From NCBI GenBank assembly GCA_001586965.3, contig LUCW03001425.1, positions 72,501 to 110,000 on the forward strand: 37,500 nt of DNA, read 5' to 3'. This DNA comes from Sphaeroforma sirkka (Eukaryota > Opisthokonta > Ichthyosporea > Ichthyophonida). A program made the position numbers and the translations under genes. Positions 1-20,587 of this stretch are shown one piece after another. The first letter of the stretch is position 1. Every line of letters begins with the position of its first letter. Under the pieces are notes generated by a model that did no database searches, was not told where the DNA came from, and was given only the letters and a program-made list of their open reading frames with translations.

Positions 1-355
1 GCCAAGACTAAGTGCGCCCGTCACCGTCTGGTACGTTTTCTTGTGGTTTTGATACGTATACTCATCTGTCTAGTACGTATTATTGTGTCTTCGATACGTA
101 TGCATGTCTGTCTAGTAAGTATATTTGAGCCTATGATACATATTCGTTTCTGACTGATACGTATTCCTGTGTTTCAAACGTATACTCATCTGTCTGGTAC
201 GTATTATTGCGTCGTTGATACGTGCACGTGTCTGTCTGGTATGTTTATTTTTGTATATGATACATATTCGTTTCTGTCTGATACGTATTCCTGTGTGCTC
301 GAAACGTATACTCATCTGTCTAGTACGTATTCTTGTGTCCTCGATACGTATTTTC
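1..355. repeat. ~126-bp tandem repeat rich in TACGTA
   Basis: About 2.8 units. The block ACTCATCTGTCT recurs at 59, 184 and 310, a period of 125-126 bp, and each unit carries several TACGTA and GATACGTAT motifs. The units differ by small substitutions and indels. The reading frames open here on both strands come from the repeat and do not look like genes. It lies upstream of the first Piezo exon seen here, so it is probably intronic. Confidence 0.8.
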
Positions 356-450
356 TTCGCGTAGTCAGTGTTTCTTCGACCTATTGTCGTACAGAATGCG
401 CATACATGTACTGGACTATTCACACACTTCAAGACTCACATCCGAATAGT

Positions 451-984
451 CACATACACCCTATAGCAACAGACCCACTGTCACATATATACTATCACTT
501 GTGCAGTTGCTAGTTTATATACTTATGTGCATCTACGCTCACATACACCCTATAGCAACAGACCCACTGTCACATATATACTATCACTTGTGCACTTGCT
601 AGTTTATATACTTATGTGCATCTACGCTCACATACACCCTATAGCAACAGAACCACTGTCACATATATGCTATCACTTGTGCACTCGTTAGTTTATATAC
701 TTATGTGCATCTACGCTCACATACACCCTGTAGCAACAGACCCACTGTCACATATATACTATCACTTGTGCACTTGCTAGTTTATATACTTATGTGCATC
801 TACGCTCACATACACCCTATAGCAACAGAACCACTGTCACATATATGCTATCACTTGTGCACTCGTTAGTTTATATACTTATGTGCATCTACGCTCACAT
901 ACACCCTGTAGCAACAGACCCACTGTCACATATATACTATCACTTGTACACTTGCTAGTTCGTATACTTATGTGCATATGTGCT
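451..984. repeat. 89-bp satellite, six units with a dimeric higher-order structure
   Basis: The phrase CACATACACC starts at 451, 540, 629, 718, 807 and 896, an exact 89-bp period. Units 3 and 5 share the variants AGAACCACTG, ATATGCTATC and CACTCGTTAG. Units 4 and 6 share CCCTGTAGC. The last four units are therefore two near-identical 178-bp dimers, meaning the latest amplification copied a pair of units. Confidence 0.9.
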
Positions 985-1117
985 CAGCTCATATACGTTT
1001 CTCCGCAATACCTACTTGCGTGATTGACTCTAGGGACACTGATGTTTGCTAGCTGACATGACACTTGCACATATGCACGTACATGGACACTCAAACGACA
1101 GTCAGCCGAACAAATCA

Positions 1118-1367
1118 ACCCGATTCAATGCATACGTTCTAATATGTATATACATACACCTCACTCACTCACTCACTCACTCACTCACTCACTCACTCAC
1201 TCACTCACTCACTCACTCACTCACTCACTCACATACACGCACACATACACAACCTCACCTGCCAAGTATATCTGCAAGTGTGTGTATCTCTATGCGTCAT
1301 CAACCCAATTCTTATCCGTTCTAATACGTACACACACATACACACATATATAAATATATCCCTGCAG
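1118..1367 (+). repeat. ACTC microsatellite and tandem duplicate of the next exon's start
   Basis: An (ACTC)n array runs from about 1160 to 1233. It sits inside one unit of an imperfect tandem duplication. The stretch following AACCC with CGTTCTAATA (1118-1145 and 1302-1325) is repeated. The acceptor-like end at 1265-1266 is followed at 1267 by TATATCTGCAAG and more, matching the true exon start at 1369 (TACATCTGCAAG). The offset of these two starts is 102 bp. Confidence 0.75.
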
Positions 1368-10516
<9,149 letters not shown>

Positions 10517-10986
10517 ATATAAACCGGACATGCCATGCACTGCGAATAGGCCTAAACTCATCCTTCATGTACACTTCAGCCCCGCTGTACGGTATTGTAC
10601 AATCAAATGAACATCTACCGCATTACGATCTATTGATATGAAAAGGCGCGTGAAGCGACGTGTACGATTGTGATGAGCCGGTCGTGACGATATGTGTGTG
10701 GTGTGATTTTGAACATTGTGTCACTAGAAACCCATTCTTTTTTTGTATGTGTGCGTTAGAACGTTGGCCGTTGTGTGTGTGTAACGTCATGTTCCCCTAA
10801 ACTCATTGAAAACAGTCGATGAATGTGGCCTACCTGATCTTTTCTCCGCACCACTTTCCCGAGTTTTAGGGTTTAGGGTTTAGCTTCCTCAGTGCATAGT
10901 CTTTCTGTAATCTCGCGTGTGGCATTGGTGCATTTGCGAATTCTGAGTATGTACGGTGCTATTTGAGCACCACTGTGTACCTATAG
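10517..10986. other. Intergenic stretch with telomere-like TTTAGGG
   Basis: This is the short gap after the Piezo stop. At 10864-10884 it holds TTTTAGGGTTTAGGGTTTAG, the longest run of the TTTAGGG motif in the window. I see no convincing gene or exon otherwise. It should contain the Piezo 3' UTR, but no clear AATAAA is visible. Confidence 0.5.
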
Positions 10987-11233
10987 GTCATTAAATGTGG
11001 CCGTTAGGATGGGTAGGTATCTCATGTGTTATGAAAGAAGTGCAGCTTGTGAGTTGTACCACCCAGACTCCATGCACATGCCCATATCCAGCTATGGTTA
11101 TCAGCTTATACAAATGCGCGTGATGGCGCAAGCCATAGATGCGCCTATGCACTTCGAGATCAACGGCCTTTTCGAGGTCAAGTGGTCCCCGGCTTCTGTG
11201 TTATTGGATATTTTTAGTTGTGGATTGGACTAG
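10987..11233 (+). CDS. Unidentified C-terminal reading frame, possibly two exons
   Basis: The frame is open from an acceptor ACCTATAG (ends 10986) to TAG at 11231-11233. A 75-nt intron (11017-11091, GTATCT...CATATCCAG) can be removed without changing frame, giving LNVAVRMGSYGYQLIQMRVM then AQAIDAPMHFEINGLFEVKW and SPASVLLDIFSCGLD. The intron-free version is open too. I do not recognise it firmly. The F-x-I-N-G-L-F-x-V string followed by a hydrophobic end resembles the last transmembrane segment of gustatory-receptor-like proteins, but that rests on a short pattern only. No start codon or upstream exons were identified. Confidence 0.35.
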
Positions 11234-11289
11234 ATTCTCTGAATCGTGCTTTAATGCGCATATTCTCTGAATCGTGCTTTAATGCGCAT
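11234..11289. repeat. 28-bp tandem duplication
   Basis: ATTCTCTGAATCGTGCTTTA continuing to ATGCGCAT occurs at 11234 and 11262 without visible change. Confidence 0.9.
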
Positions 11290-12339
11290 ACGATCCTGCA
11301 CCTAAATTTACCAGCAAGGGCCTTGCTAACCCGCTTCCCATATATCCTATCCTACTGCGCTCGCTCATATGTGTGTGTGTGCGTCCACATCAGCGTTTGT
11401 GGCCAATGCGTTGTTTACAATGAGTGCCTGTACATTAGTTTGGACTCAACCCACGACAATCTTAGGTTAATCACCCGTGACTTTTGCCGATCTGACCCCC
11501 AATATTTTGCCCTTTGTTTTTTTGTACTATCATCGAACTGCTTATAAGTACTTCTTCAGTTGACCCATTCTCGCACTTTAATCTTTTTGTCCAATCCTCC
11601 TTATCTGCCCACCCATTCAGATCTGGACTGATCCGCGCCTTGCCGTACAAGTGACAGACAGAGAACGCCATCGACAGTGACAAGATCATGTGACCTGAAC
11701 ATACAACAGGCAGGCGCCAAATACAGCAAACGTCAGCCTCGCATTCGAGGCGAACACATATATATATAAACACTGATATACATATGTATATACATGTGTA
11801 TAAACATATGTATATACATGTGTATAAACATATGTATATAAACTAAGCAACGGATCTGTTGGATTAGTCGGGATCAACTAGGTAGACAATGTTGCTGTGA
11901 CAGAGATATGCACACAACAGAAACCCACTTATCAGCCGTCTGGTAGATGGCCTAGATAACTATACCAAAACCTCCCGTACGCAATGTCAAACGAAAGGTG
12001 TAAATAAATGCAATGTGAAATATGCGAGTAGTAGTGAATTGACACTGTGGATACGCTGCTTTCTCGTGGATAACCTTGTTTGGCAGATATCTGGTGTTGT
12101 AGAATATGATATGTAATTATGTTGTTGTATATATGGGCGTCGTACCTATACGCACAATTTGCCCTGTACATCTCTTTCTGAGACTGGGACTAGGAAGAAT
12201 TGTAGACAGTTTTATGAATCAATCACGAGATGTGCCAGACTCGGTCAAAACAGGATGTGCACAGATTATGTAGAATATACCACAACCTATAAGTTTGCTT
12301 CTCATATATTTGCGTACAATCTGGGGCAGGGCTGTGTGA
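11290..12339. other. Gene-poor stretch
   Basis: No gene recognised on either strand. It contains a short array of ATATGTATATACATGTGTATAAAC units (about 11775-11845), which is self-complementary. The open frames are short and their translations show no family pattern. Confidence 0.45.
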
Positions 12340-12835
12340 TGACCTGTTAGAGTACAATGTAGTAGACTTTAAATAAAGTGCAAATGTAAGTATTTATTTC
12401 TGACCTCACCTTTGGTTTTATACCTGAGGTGTTTGTGCTAGTGTTCAGCTATTTGGGCTGGCCAGGGTAAAACCTCATATGGTCAGTATGAGAAACCTTA
12501 TGCGGAACACTTTAACACTTCGATGCTTTTCTATTTCAACTTCTCTGCAACTAAATTTCACGCTGATCGCATGATGTCTTTCCGCATAGGTTGTGACTCA
12601 CATAGAACCGCAGCTATTATTAATATACTGCGGTTGACAGGCTTAATCCACTCTCGGGAAACGGTTGAGAAACTTAATCTGCTCTCGGAAGTCAGTTAAG
12701 TGATAAATCAACTCTTGAGAGTAATTTGAGCAACTTGATTAGCTCTCGGGAGTGAGCTAACTCTGATGACTTCCATAGATCAACGATGATTTCTTGCTGT
12801 AAAATCTGACCCGAGACCTGTAGTCTCTCATGACC
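12340..12835 (+). mobile_element. Solo LTR (12345-12830) with 5-bp target-site duplication
   Basis: A 486-bp sequence starts TGTTAGAG and ends CTCTCA (TG...CA ends) and is flanked on both sides by TGACC (12340-12344 and 12831-12835). AATAAA lies near its start (GACTTTAAATAAAGTGC), consistent with a polyadenylation signal in an LTR. A closely related copy lies at 22644-23137. There is no internal retroelement sequence next to it, so this is a solo LTR left by recombination. The intact duplication and clean ends suggest a fairly young insertion. The superfamily cannot be told from an LTR alone. Confidence 0.88.
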
Positions 12836-14380
12836 TGCGTCAACTTACAGAAAACCAGTACAAATCATTTACGACCCAGTTCTTATTTATTTTTTTAAGC
12901 TATAGTTCAGGCATGAACAAATAACATTTAGTGGCAGTATAAATCAATCAGCATAAAGAAGTGATATTTTATATACAGCCATAGGGTGCACTCTTATATT
13001 TGCGGGAGACACGGAGGTTCTAATAGAGCATCGTGAACGGAAGGTGTTCATCCCATTGAAGTAGTACCGCCTCGCAGCATTGCCGTTTTGATCGTGCAAT
13101 ATCCTTATGACGACACTCGGCTGCAACAGTATATTTACCTATAAAGAAAAAAGGAATGTAATGTTCATATTGTTGAATCTCGAAACTCTTGTGGAATTTT
13201 AAACACACTAACAGTAGTGATGACCAAGAGATAGCCACTTTAAGATACGAAATAGTGAGATTATACCGGCTAACTCATTAATTGTAGTATCTTTTCTTTA
13301 TAAATATCGTCATGGTTTCTTCTGGAATAGGCATGAAAACCTTCCACCTCTTTTCCCGCAAGGTCGACTCACTATTTTTGAGATTCTGTTCAGCAGTTTT
13401 GGAACGTTCTAATGGACCGACTATAACTGTTGTGTTCGCGTACTCGGTCCTAGGCTCGAATGGAGCCGTGTTAAGTATATAACTGTAATTTCTGCGTACT
13501 CGGTCCCAAACGCACGTATAAGAGGCAAGTGTAAATGGCATGTATACGAGAGAAATATAAACGCTTGTCCGTTAATACGTTTATAATATACGTTAATACG
13601 TGTATAATAAGCGTTAATATGATCTACAATTAGGAACCCGCTATTTTTACAAGTATATGCTTTTTGCTTTTGCCGCCCGCTTTGATGCCATACACTTTGG
13701 TGTTTCATGCTGACGATTAGATGACTTGCGTGTTCGTTGCATCTCTCACAAATGTAAATTTTGCATCCTTCAATGTCTCCCTGAATACACAACTTGTTTG
13801 TTTCCATCCCACCATTCCCAACACGCCAAGTCGACTCCTGGACTGATGAGCAGAACAATTAATTCTAGTTCTGATCTTTCTATTAGCAGTTACTTTAGTC
13901 ATAACTATTGCGCACACTCACACCGTACCAAGGGTAGGCCATGCTATTATTGTACTCTTTGCCTGTATCTCATTATCTCTCACAAAGATGACATATGTGC
14001 GTCTTGCATGATTACAAATTATATACAACGTCCGCAAAACTTAACAAAACACAACAATTAGTTGCTGTCACGATAGGTCGAAGGTTGATCGGGGTTCCAG
14101 TGATCTAGTGAAATTTGTAGTTTGATATTCAGCTCTCCTTGGATGAACATGTTCCAGTGGTCATGGTTTCTATTTTCAGAAATTCAATGAAACTAACAGG
14201 GTCGTCAGTTACGATAATTTAATGCTCAGAATTGTGCAAACCATGGCAAATGTAGATATTGAGCTTCAATTATAGAGGAAATGTATGTCTGTCTTTATGG
14301 CAGAATAAGCAAGCATATCGATTGTGTAAATTATGACCGAGGTAATCGTTAGGCTTGAATGTTGGACGAAGGCATGGCCA
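12836..14380. other. Gene-poor stretch, no gene recognised
   Basis: Only weak open frames. A minus-strand frame at 13421-13858 contains CKIYICERCNEH, which could suggest a zinc-binding pair, but lacks any further family pattern. Short direct repeats occur near 13432-13505 (GCGTACTCGGTCC twice) and 13567-13620 (CGTTAATACGT). Confidence 0.4.
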
Positions 14381-14665
14381 AATGTATGATAAGCATATGC
14401 TTATGGTAAGCATAAGTGTCAGCCATATGATCAAGGTAGGCGTGAGACTCAGATATATGATCAATGCAGGGGGAAGCCTTAGTCATATGATCACGGTAGG
14501 CGAAAGCGCCAGTCATATGATCAAGACAGATGCAAGCGTCAGTCGTATGATCAATGTAGATAAAAGCGTCCGTCATATGATAAAGGCAGGCGTGGGACGG
14601 CAAGCGTCAGTCAGTCATGTAATGTGATACAGCAGGCGTAAGCAGTCAGTCCTATAATACACGCA
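14381..14665. repeat. 30-bp minisatellite with CATATGATCA core
   Basis: About eight to ten degenerate units of the form GTCAGTCATATGATCAAGGCAGGCGT, period near 30 bp (cores at 14425, 14455, 14485, 14515, 14545, 14575). Because 30 is a multiple of three, both strands stay open and encode repeats such as DHMT and SHMI. I take this as a repeat artefact rather than a repeat protein. Confidence 0.88.
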
Positions 14666-15059
14666 GGTGTAAGTGTTGGTTATAAGTGGATGCAGTTGTT
14701 AGCGTCAGTCATATGGTGTAGCAGACTTTAACGTAAGCGTAAGAACATCGAATCACTAGTGAGACGAAATCGTAATGAGTGACATTCACGTGTGTTATGT
14801 CAACCTAAACTCACTGAAAAATACGCATTAGTAGTACAGAGAAATACATGCAATACGTGAACTGTGCAGTCAGTGTGACGACCTAGGCTTAGTAGAGACC
14901 TCCGGTACTGAAAATAATATCAATATTATCTATGCTTCACCTCCATCTAGTAGTATCCACCGCGGTGGTAGGAATAACGGTGTAGCATCACTCAGTAGAC
15001 ATCGCTCAATTGATTTTCAATAACACGCCCAAAGTCAATATAATACATTATATCATTTA
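14666..15059. other. No gene seen
   Basis: Decayed continuation of the minisatellite to about 14720 (GTCAGTCATATGGTG), then non-repetitive sequence with no supported feature. Confidence 0.4.
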
Positions 15060-15520
15060 TCTTTCGTACGGTTGTTATAGCTTATGCCTATCTAGCACCA
15101 CACTTAGGAGACAATGTATACAAAACCTTAATGGCACTCAATGGTAAACCATATGTACTAGTTCTAGACATGAATTTCCACGGTACAACCATATGGTTCG
15201 GTCAAACTCGATCGTCTCTGGCGCCTTGTACATAATGAACGGGCACTCACCACATAAATCTCATTCCAAAATACGTACCACAATGTTATTTCCCGTACCA
15301 CATACCAACAAGTTATTGGACCTACTGTTACACGTGCCCACGGTTTTGTAACCCAGGTCGACCATATATCTCCCCACACTTTTTAAAAAATACATTGCTC
15401 CGCTACTAGATACCCTTGCCAAAATTGACACCCGGGACTTGGTCGGCTAGACGACCTGTATCTTTGCCCACCCCACTGTCTGCTAGATACTTGGGTGTTA
15501 GAAACACGTATAATACACTG
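15060..15520 (+). pseudogene. Strongly decayed reverse-transcriptase-like remnant (tentative)
   Basis: Short interrupted pieces in different frames resemble parts of non-LTR reverse transcriptases: GKPYVLVLDM, VKLDRLWRLVHNERALTT (compare KVALPRLWVLLRHAG in the LINE at 26.8 kb) and SARYLGV. No continuous domain survives. It may be an old LINE copy of another family. Confidence 0.25.
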
Positions 15521-16689
15521 AACGATTCGAAAAGCCATGGTGGCTGGCTCTCTTGGCTTTCGAACTGGTGCTCACCTACACCCACACCAAATTATAATTT
15601 TTCAAGTATTTATACGCTCAAGTATCAGTTACGGTCTTGGTTTTGATCCATTGCCACACTCGTCAGTCAAAACAAGCATTTTCACACAACTTAACAAACT
15701 TGTTGTCGTAATTCATAGCGCCTCTGGATATATCACATTCACTGCGGCACACAGAAAGGCCCCAAAAGCTACAGGAACACCAACTATTGTAAACCAAATT
15801 TAGCTTTATGAACTACTCAGCGCACGAGCGTTGTGTACGTGTCCACACGTGGCAGTGCGTGAGTCTGATAATTCATATTTACTTATATATCAATCGGAAA
15901 TCCTTCTACGAAAATATCGGCGAAGAGACTGCCATTTTCACCCCTATGAGACTCACTGTATATGCTCGCTCGCGAGAACTTACTTCACTACCTCCTCGTA
16001 CATATTTAATAAACAAAAAACTGAAACAAACACACACATAGAGATCTAAACAAAACACAGAGGCACTGCACCGACAAGAGGCCTACCTAGGCGAGGAAGC
16101 ACCATACCGATTAGACACGCTGCTCGAACATCGCAGCTTCAGTAGTTTCTTGTTTGGAATACCAACGATAGTTGCACTGTACGTAACAAACAGGTATATG
16201 TTACGCTAGAAAAACACCCCGACAGGTACCACATGCATTAGCTGCCGCAAACACCTTTAACCACACCACACTTTGAATATTCCCTATCTCACCACATAGG
16301 GAACTACTAGTTGATAATAACCTACTTGACGCCCCTAGCACCCGCAAGCGCTACACCTGCATGCTCATATTGCACGATCCAATAGTGTATTACAAAAAGG
16401 ACCCATAGAACCAAATACTGATGATGTAAACATCCCTTGTCCTATATAGATGGACTTGTTCGATTATGACTTATTTTACTCCCATATATTGGTAGTAGCT
16501 TGACCTCGTGTGACTTGATCAGAGCCTGGCGCGCTTGCGACAGTTATGCATTTTGAGTTTAAGGTAAATAGCACATATATTTACAAAGACCCCGCTAAGA
16601 AATGCACTCCTCCTCGAGCTCATCCTCCTTGAATGCCTCCCGGCAGAAACAGTCGTACATCGCGACCTGGTTTGATTGGTAGTGAATAT
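15521..16689. other. No gene recognised
   Basis: Weakly A-rich sequence with short frames only. It may be further old transposon debris, as it lies between two reverse-transcriptase remnants, but I see no motif to support that. Confidence 0.35.
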
Positions 16690-16888
16690 GACACACTGGT
16701 GAGCCACTGTATCATATCTCATTTTTCTATATGAACGATATGCATATCTATGTCTCCCAGCTTATTCACAAAATCTGTGTCAAATTAGCTACGGTTCTCA
16801 AACGCGTACACAACTCACGACTAAATATATCACTACAGCCAAAGAAAACCATTCTACAAATATACATAACAACCATAACTATGAACGA
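16690..16888 (+). mobile_element. Fossil reverse transcriptase fragment, LTR-retroelement-like
   Basis: One frame contains FFYMNDMHIYVS followed by LATVLKRVHNSRLNISLQPK and K. The spacing from the aspartate-containing turn, through VL-x-R, to an L-x-I-x-x-x-x-K end is typical of the palm of Ty3/gypsy-like reverse transcriptases. It is a short, broken, old piece and stops where the minus-strand LINE fragment begins. Confidence 0.4.
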
Positions 16889-19541
16889 CTCCGGGGTCTG
16901 TACAGTGTAGTGCCGTGTAATGGGTTAGTGCAAAATACGAAACACTGAGTAGGACCAGGTTATCCGTCATAATTTTGTCGAGGAGCGAGGTTGGGGGTGA
17001 GCCCATACCGCACCAGACTATGGATGCACTCGGTATATGCTAGCTAGTATCATTGGCGGAACCAATAAGTGCGATGACTTGGTTTGGACCGAAATTTGGT
17101 AGTACTTCAACAGTGCGATTAACCGGGGAATGGGGAACATCTGTTGATGTGTCAGACACGGGTGAGGGTACGGTTGTTGTTCTACATGCTGGAGAAAGGA
17201 TCCAAGGTGCTCGTGGAGGGCACAAATACCGTGGAAGTCGTGACGCTCCTGTATTTGCTGGAGGAGGTAAGGGACAATGGGTGGCAGTTTCGGGCCTACC
17301 AGGATGCGTCGGATCAGTTGTTGGATGCAGGTAAAGTGGCTGGTGGTGAATCTGCGGCCACAGGGGCAGACAGGGCAGGGACGGCGGTCGGTGTGGTAGT
17401 CGAGCAATGTGAACATATTCGTATTCGTTACAATTACACATAGCACAGTAGGCTCGAAGCAGCGGTTGAAGCTGTCGTGTCTGGCTTTGTTCCAATTTGA
17501 GGATGGCGGTTTATCCATGACCAGTTGATAGTAGTATAGGCAGAGCCCAGGCCATATTGTTCAGGCCATATGTAGCCGTGGATAAGATGAATGTTTTGAA
17601 CGGCACCAGTCGGTTGTGGGATTGTTGCCAGCTGAAGCCATGGAAGCCATAAGCGTGGAAAGAGGCGATACTTATGGACAATTCTGCAACAAGGGTTACC
17701 ATATGTCTGGCGAGATTGATTCCTAATATACAGTGAGAGAATCGGAGCCCCAGATATTTGGAGAGCTTAGGCTTGGCATGTGTGGGCGCTATCTTCAGGG
17801 GGAGGTAACGTGTGTTCCAAGGTGCGTCTGCGAGTTTCGGCGTGGTAAGATCACCATTTATACGGAGGGTTGGTGCCGCGTGTCGCAAGTCAGTAAATCG
17901 TGCTCGGGGTTTGATGACACCCTATTCGAGGCCAGATTTGCGTCCCCACGCATTAATGTCGTCTATGAAAGGCTGGAGCAAAACCGGTTGGGGGGCTTGA
18001 ATCCGTGTGTCGTCGACAAACAAAAATGTGAGCGGAGGAGCTTGGGCTGGAATTATGCTAACGGGACTGCTAAGGAATCCATGTATATAATAAAGAGCTG
18101 GGGGCCGATGATTGAGTCTTGTAGGATGCCATTCGTTCTATGGAATAGAGGCGAGAGCGTGCCGCGGTATGTCCCTCGGGTAGGGACCCTCTCAAATAGC
18201 GCGCGGATGCAGTTGATCCAGTTTTCGGGCATCTTAGCTGTAGTGGCGCAGGAGTACCCATAGACGTGGGAGAGAAACCTTGACATATGCCTTGGTAATG
18301 TCCAGACAGACGTCGTTCCACTCTTCTTTCGACTGTGTCTCAGATGCCATGGCGGCGAGTGCTTGGGTATGACAGAAGTATCGTGATTTGAAGCCAGCTT
18401 GAGCAGCATGAATAGCAGAGCCGGGGTGACTCGTAATCAGCATAAGAAAGCACTTCTCAAAGATACGTCTGACTATTTGCGTAAGCGTGATAGGGCGGAA
18501 GTCGGCGGGGGAGGTGATATCTGCATCGGCTTTCTTTGGGTGCTTTGTCAAGAGGCTGCAGTTCAGGGCTGCAGGGAAGGTACCCGCCTTCAGTAGCTCA
18601 GTGAATGCTTCAGCAAGAAGCCTAATCAGTGGGCTATTGAGCGGCAGGAAGTCCTAGTGTCCTGAATTCGGTGGAGCGCTCCACTGTGGCCTTCAGGAGG
18701 AGGATGTGGATCCCGTCGGGGCCAGGCTCCTTATTGATATAGCGTAGTATATGCTCCATTGCATCATCGGGGCGTATGGTGGAAGCTACATAGGGTGAGG
18801 GTTCGGTATCCGGTGGAACCACGTACGGGTTTGTAGAGTTGAATAGGTCCTCAAAGTAGCCAGTGAGGGTGTCGCCTGTGTCATCGGCACCCGGTATGCA
18901 GGGTTGGCGCGGAGACCGTCGTTGGTACGCAACATCTTTGAACATTTGAGCATTGCTTTGGGCGGTCAGACGTGGGCGGAACGTGTGGTTTGGCAGCCGC
19001 TGAACCCAGGGTCTGTTTAAGTCATAATAAAACTCTCCAAAGATTTGTGTGTTAGTGGCATAGCGCCAGATGCGGTCGAGGATCCGTAGCAGCCCTTCCA
19101 CTGGTCCGTACAAAGTGAGATACGACCGTAGTAGTTTCAGATGCGCCCGGATTTCGGTTTTTAATAGCCGCGCGCAGGATTTGTTGCCGAGATAATACAG
19201 TCAACGGCGGTATCGGTTATATCCATGAGGAACGAAGAGAGTCGTTGGTCCGGAGGCGGCGGCATTGTTGGCATTTGTTGGGGCCGATGGATTTGTTTCG
19301 TTGGAAGTATCTGGAGATCGAGTCCAAAGGTGTGGTCACCATAGATACCGTAGTCCGTCAGCTTATAGGTCTGGAGAAAGGCGAGGGTGGTAGGCCGATG
19401 GTACGCATGTTCTGTACCAATTGAGCCGTCAGCATAGGGGTAGTCAAAGTGCCACGTATTACGCAGGGTGATCTCGATCGTGTTCATACGTGGTTTGTGA
19501 TTTATACATGCGTGACCATACTTTCGGGCTTTGAAGTTGAA
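16889..19541 (-). mobile_element. LINE fragment (same family as 23.8-28.0 kb), minus strand
   Basis: Read on the minus strand it starts inside the endonuclease at FNFKARKYGHA and carries the endonuclease end (GDHTFGLDL), the RT region with GPDGIHILLLK, the linker and the C-terminal Cys/His segment (CPVCPCGRRFTTSHFTCIQQ). It stops before the ORF2 C terminus. Protein-level similarity to the plus-strand copy is high throughout. The frame is broken many times by shifts and stops, and both ends are truncated, so it cannot move. Its downstream end abuts the retroelement fragment at 16888. Confidence 0.88.
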
Positions 19542-19629
19542 GCATGTAAACAAATAAAAATACCTAAACCTTTTTAAATCTAAAAAAAAAAAAAAAATTG
19601 TTATAATTTTATATTTATCTGTATTGTAA
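19542..19629. other. A-rich junction
   Basis: A short A/T-rich stretch with an A run near 19583-19597 between the LINE fragment and the next element. Confidence 0.4.
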
Positions 19630-19891
19630 GAGGAAATACTCTAAATGTACATGGCCACATGGGAAAGTCACTATATGTACATACAGATTTACGGGACGTT
19701 TTCTAATTGCCCAATTAAAATCGCTAGATGTGATTTCAATTCCTTTCTCAAACTTTACAAACACAAACAAAAAAAAAAAAGTATATTTAGTGACTTTTGT
19801 TATGTACATTTAGTGACTTTCCAGTGCTGTAAATTTTTTGATGACGCAAAAATAAAAAATACTTAATTTTTCTATTTTTAACAGGTTCAAA

Positions 19892-20173
19892 ATGTCGGCG
19901 AGTGTGCCAATTGACAACCGACTCACACATCTGCAAAATCTTTTGAAAGACAAACCAAAAACAAAATTACATCCTATGTATGTAAAAGTCCAAGAAATGC
20001 ACACAAATTCAGCACTTAATATCATGTTCTGTGCTTTATCTAACGATACTCTTTACTTTATTTGCTACAGGGATGAGACGTACGTTCTGAGAAGAATGCC
20101 TGTCGAATTTAGTGAGAGAACAACGACAGCAAATTGTATCATATCGAAGCGTAGATCAAACATGTGGATATGA
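19892..20173 (+). CDS. Unidentified 93-residue protein inside the transposon-like element
   Basis: ATG at 19892 follows an acceptor-like TTTTTAACAG (ends 19884). It reads MSASVPIDNRLTHLQNLLKD then KPKTKLHPMYVKVQEMHTNS, ALNIMFCALSNDTLYFICYR, DETYVLRRMPVEFSERTTTA and ends at TGA 20171-20173. It has normal-looking composition, unlike the repeat frames around it. A possible second exon after the TA tract, from an acceptor ending near 20631, reads IGCTEIKRAKWCAGSRCLKG and SRTIV, with spaced Cys residues. Joining them is my inference. It could be a fragment of the element's own protein or a captured host exon. Confidence 0.4.
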   Translation: MSASVPIDNRLTHLQNLLKDKPKTKLHPMYVKVQEMHTNSALNIMFCALSNDTLYFICYRDETYVLRRMPVEFSERTTTANCIISKRRSNMWI

Positions 20174-20195
20174 AGGTAGATGTTTGTTTGTGTGT

Positions 20196-20330
20196 GTGTA
20201 TGTCCTTGTGTGTGTGTGACTATGTGTGTATGAGTAAGTGTGAGTGAGTGTGTATGTGTGGATGTTTGTATGTATATATGCATGTGCGTATGTATGTGTA
20301 TATGTATGTGTGCATGTCTGTGCGTGCTTA

Positions 20331-20362
<32 letters not shown>

Positions 20363-20387
20363 ATCCATTAATATATATATTTATATA

Positions 20388-20437
<50 letters not shown>

Positions 20438-20490
20438 TGTGTAAATATAAATAATATAGTATATATATATGCATATATATATGTAAATAG

Positions 20491-20582
<92 letters not shown>
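20196..20582. repeat. TGTGTATG-type and (TA)n microsatellites
   Basis: G/T-rich degenerate array (20180-20330) followed by long TA tracts (20335-20360, 20395-20430, 20492-20580) inside the transposon-like element. Confidence 0.93.

Positions 20583-20587
<5 letters not shown>

Noticed and set aside
451-984. CRISPR-like array in the 89-bp repeats
   Set aside because: No short conserved repeat with variable spacers; whole 89-bp units are conserved, which is a tandem satellite, and the DNA is eukaryotic.
10861-10884. True telomere or chromosome end
   Set aside because: Only about three TTTAGGG-like units, embedded in unique sequence on both sides.
14349-14627. Repeat protein encoded by the 30-bp minisatellite
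   Set aside because: Both strands are equally open and no start or splice context favours either.
17053-18596. Plus-strand frames of 60-176 codons between 17.0 and 18.6 kb
   Set aside because: They are antisense shadows of the minus-strand LINE, which carries recognisable reverse transcriptase and endonuclease motifs.
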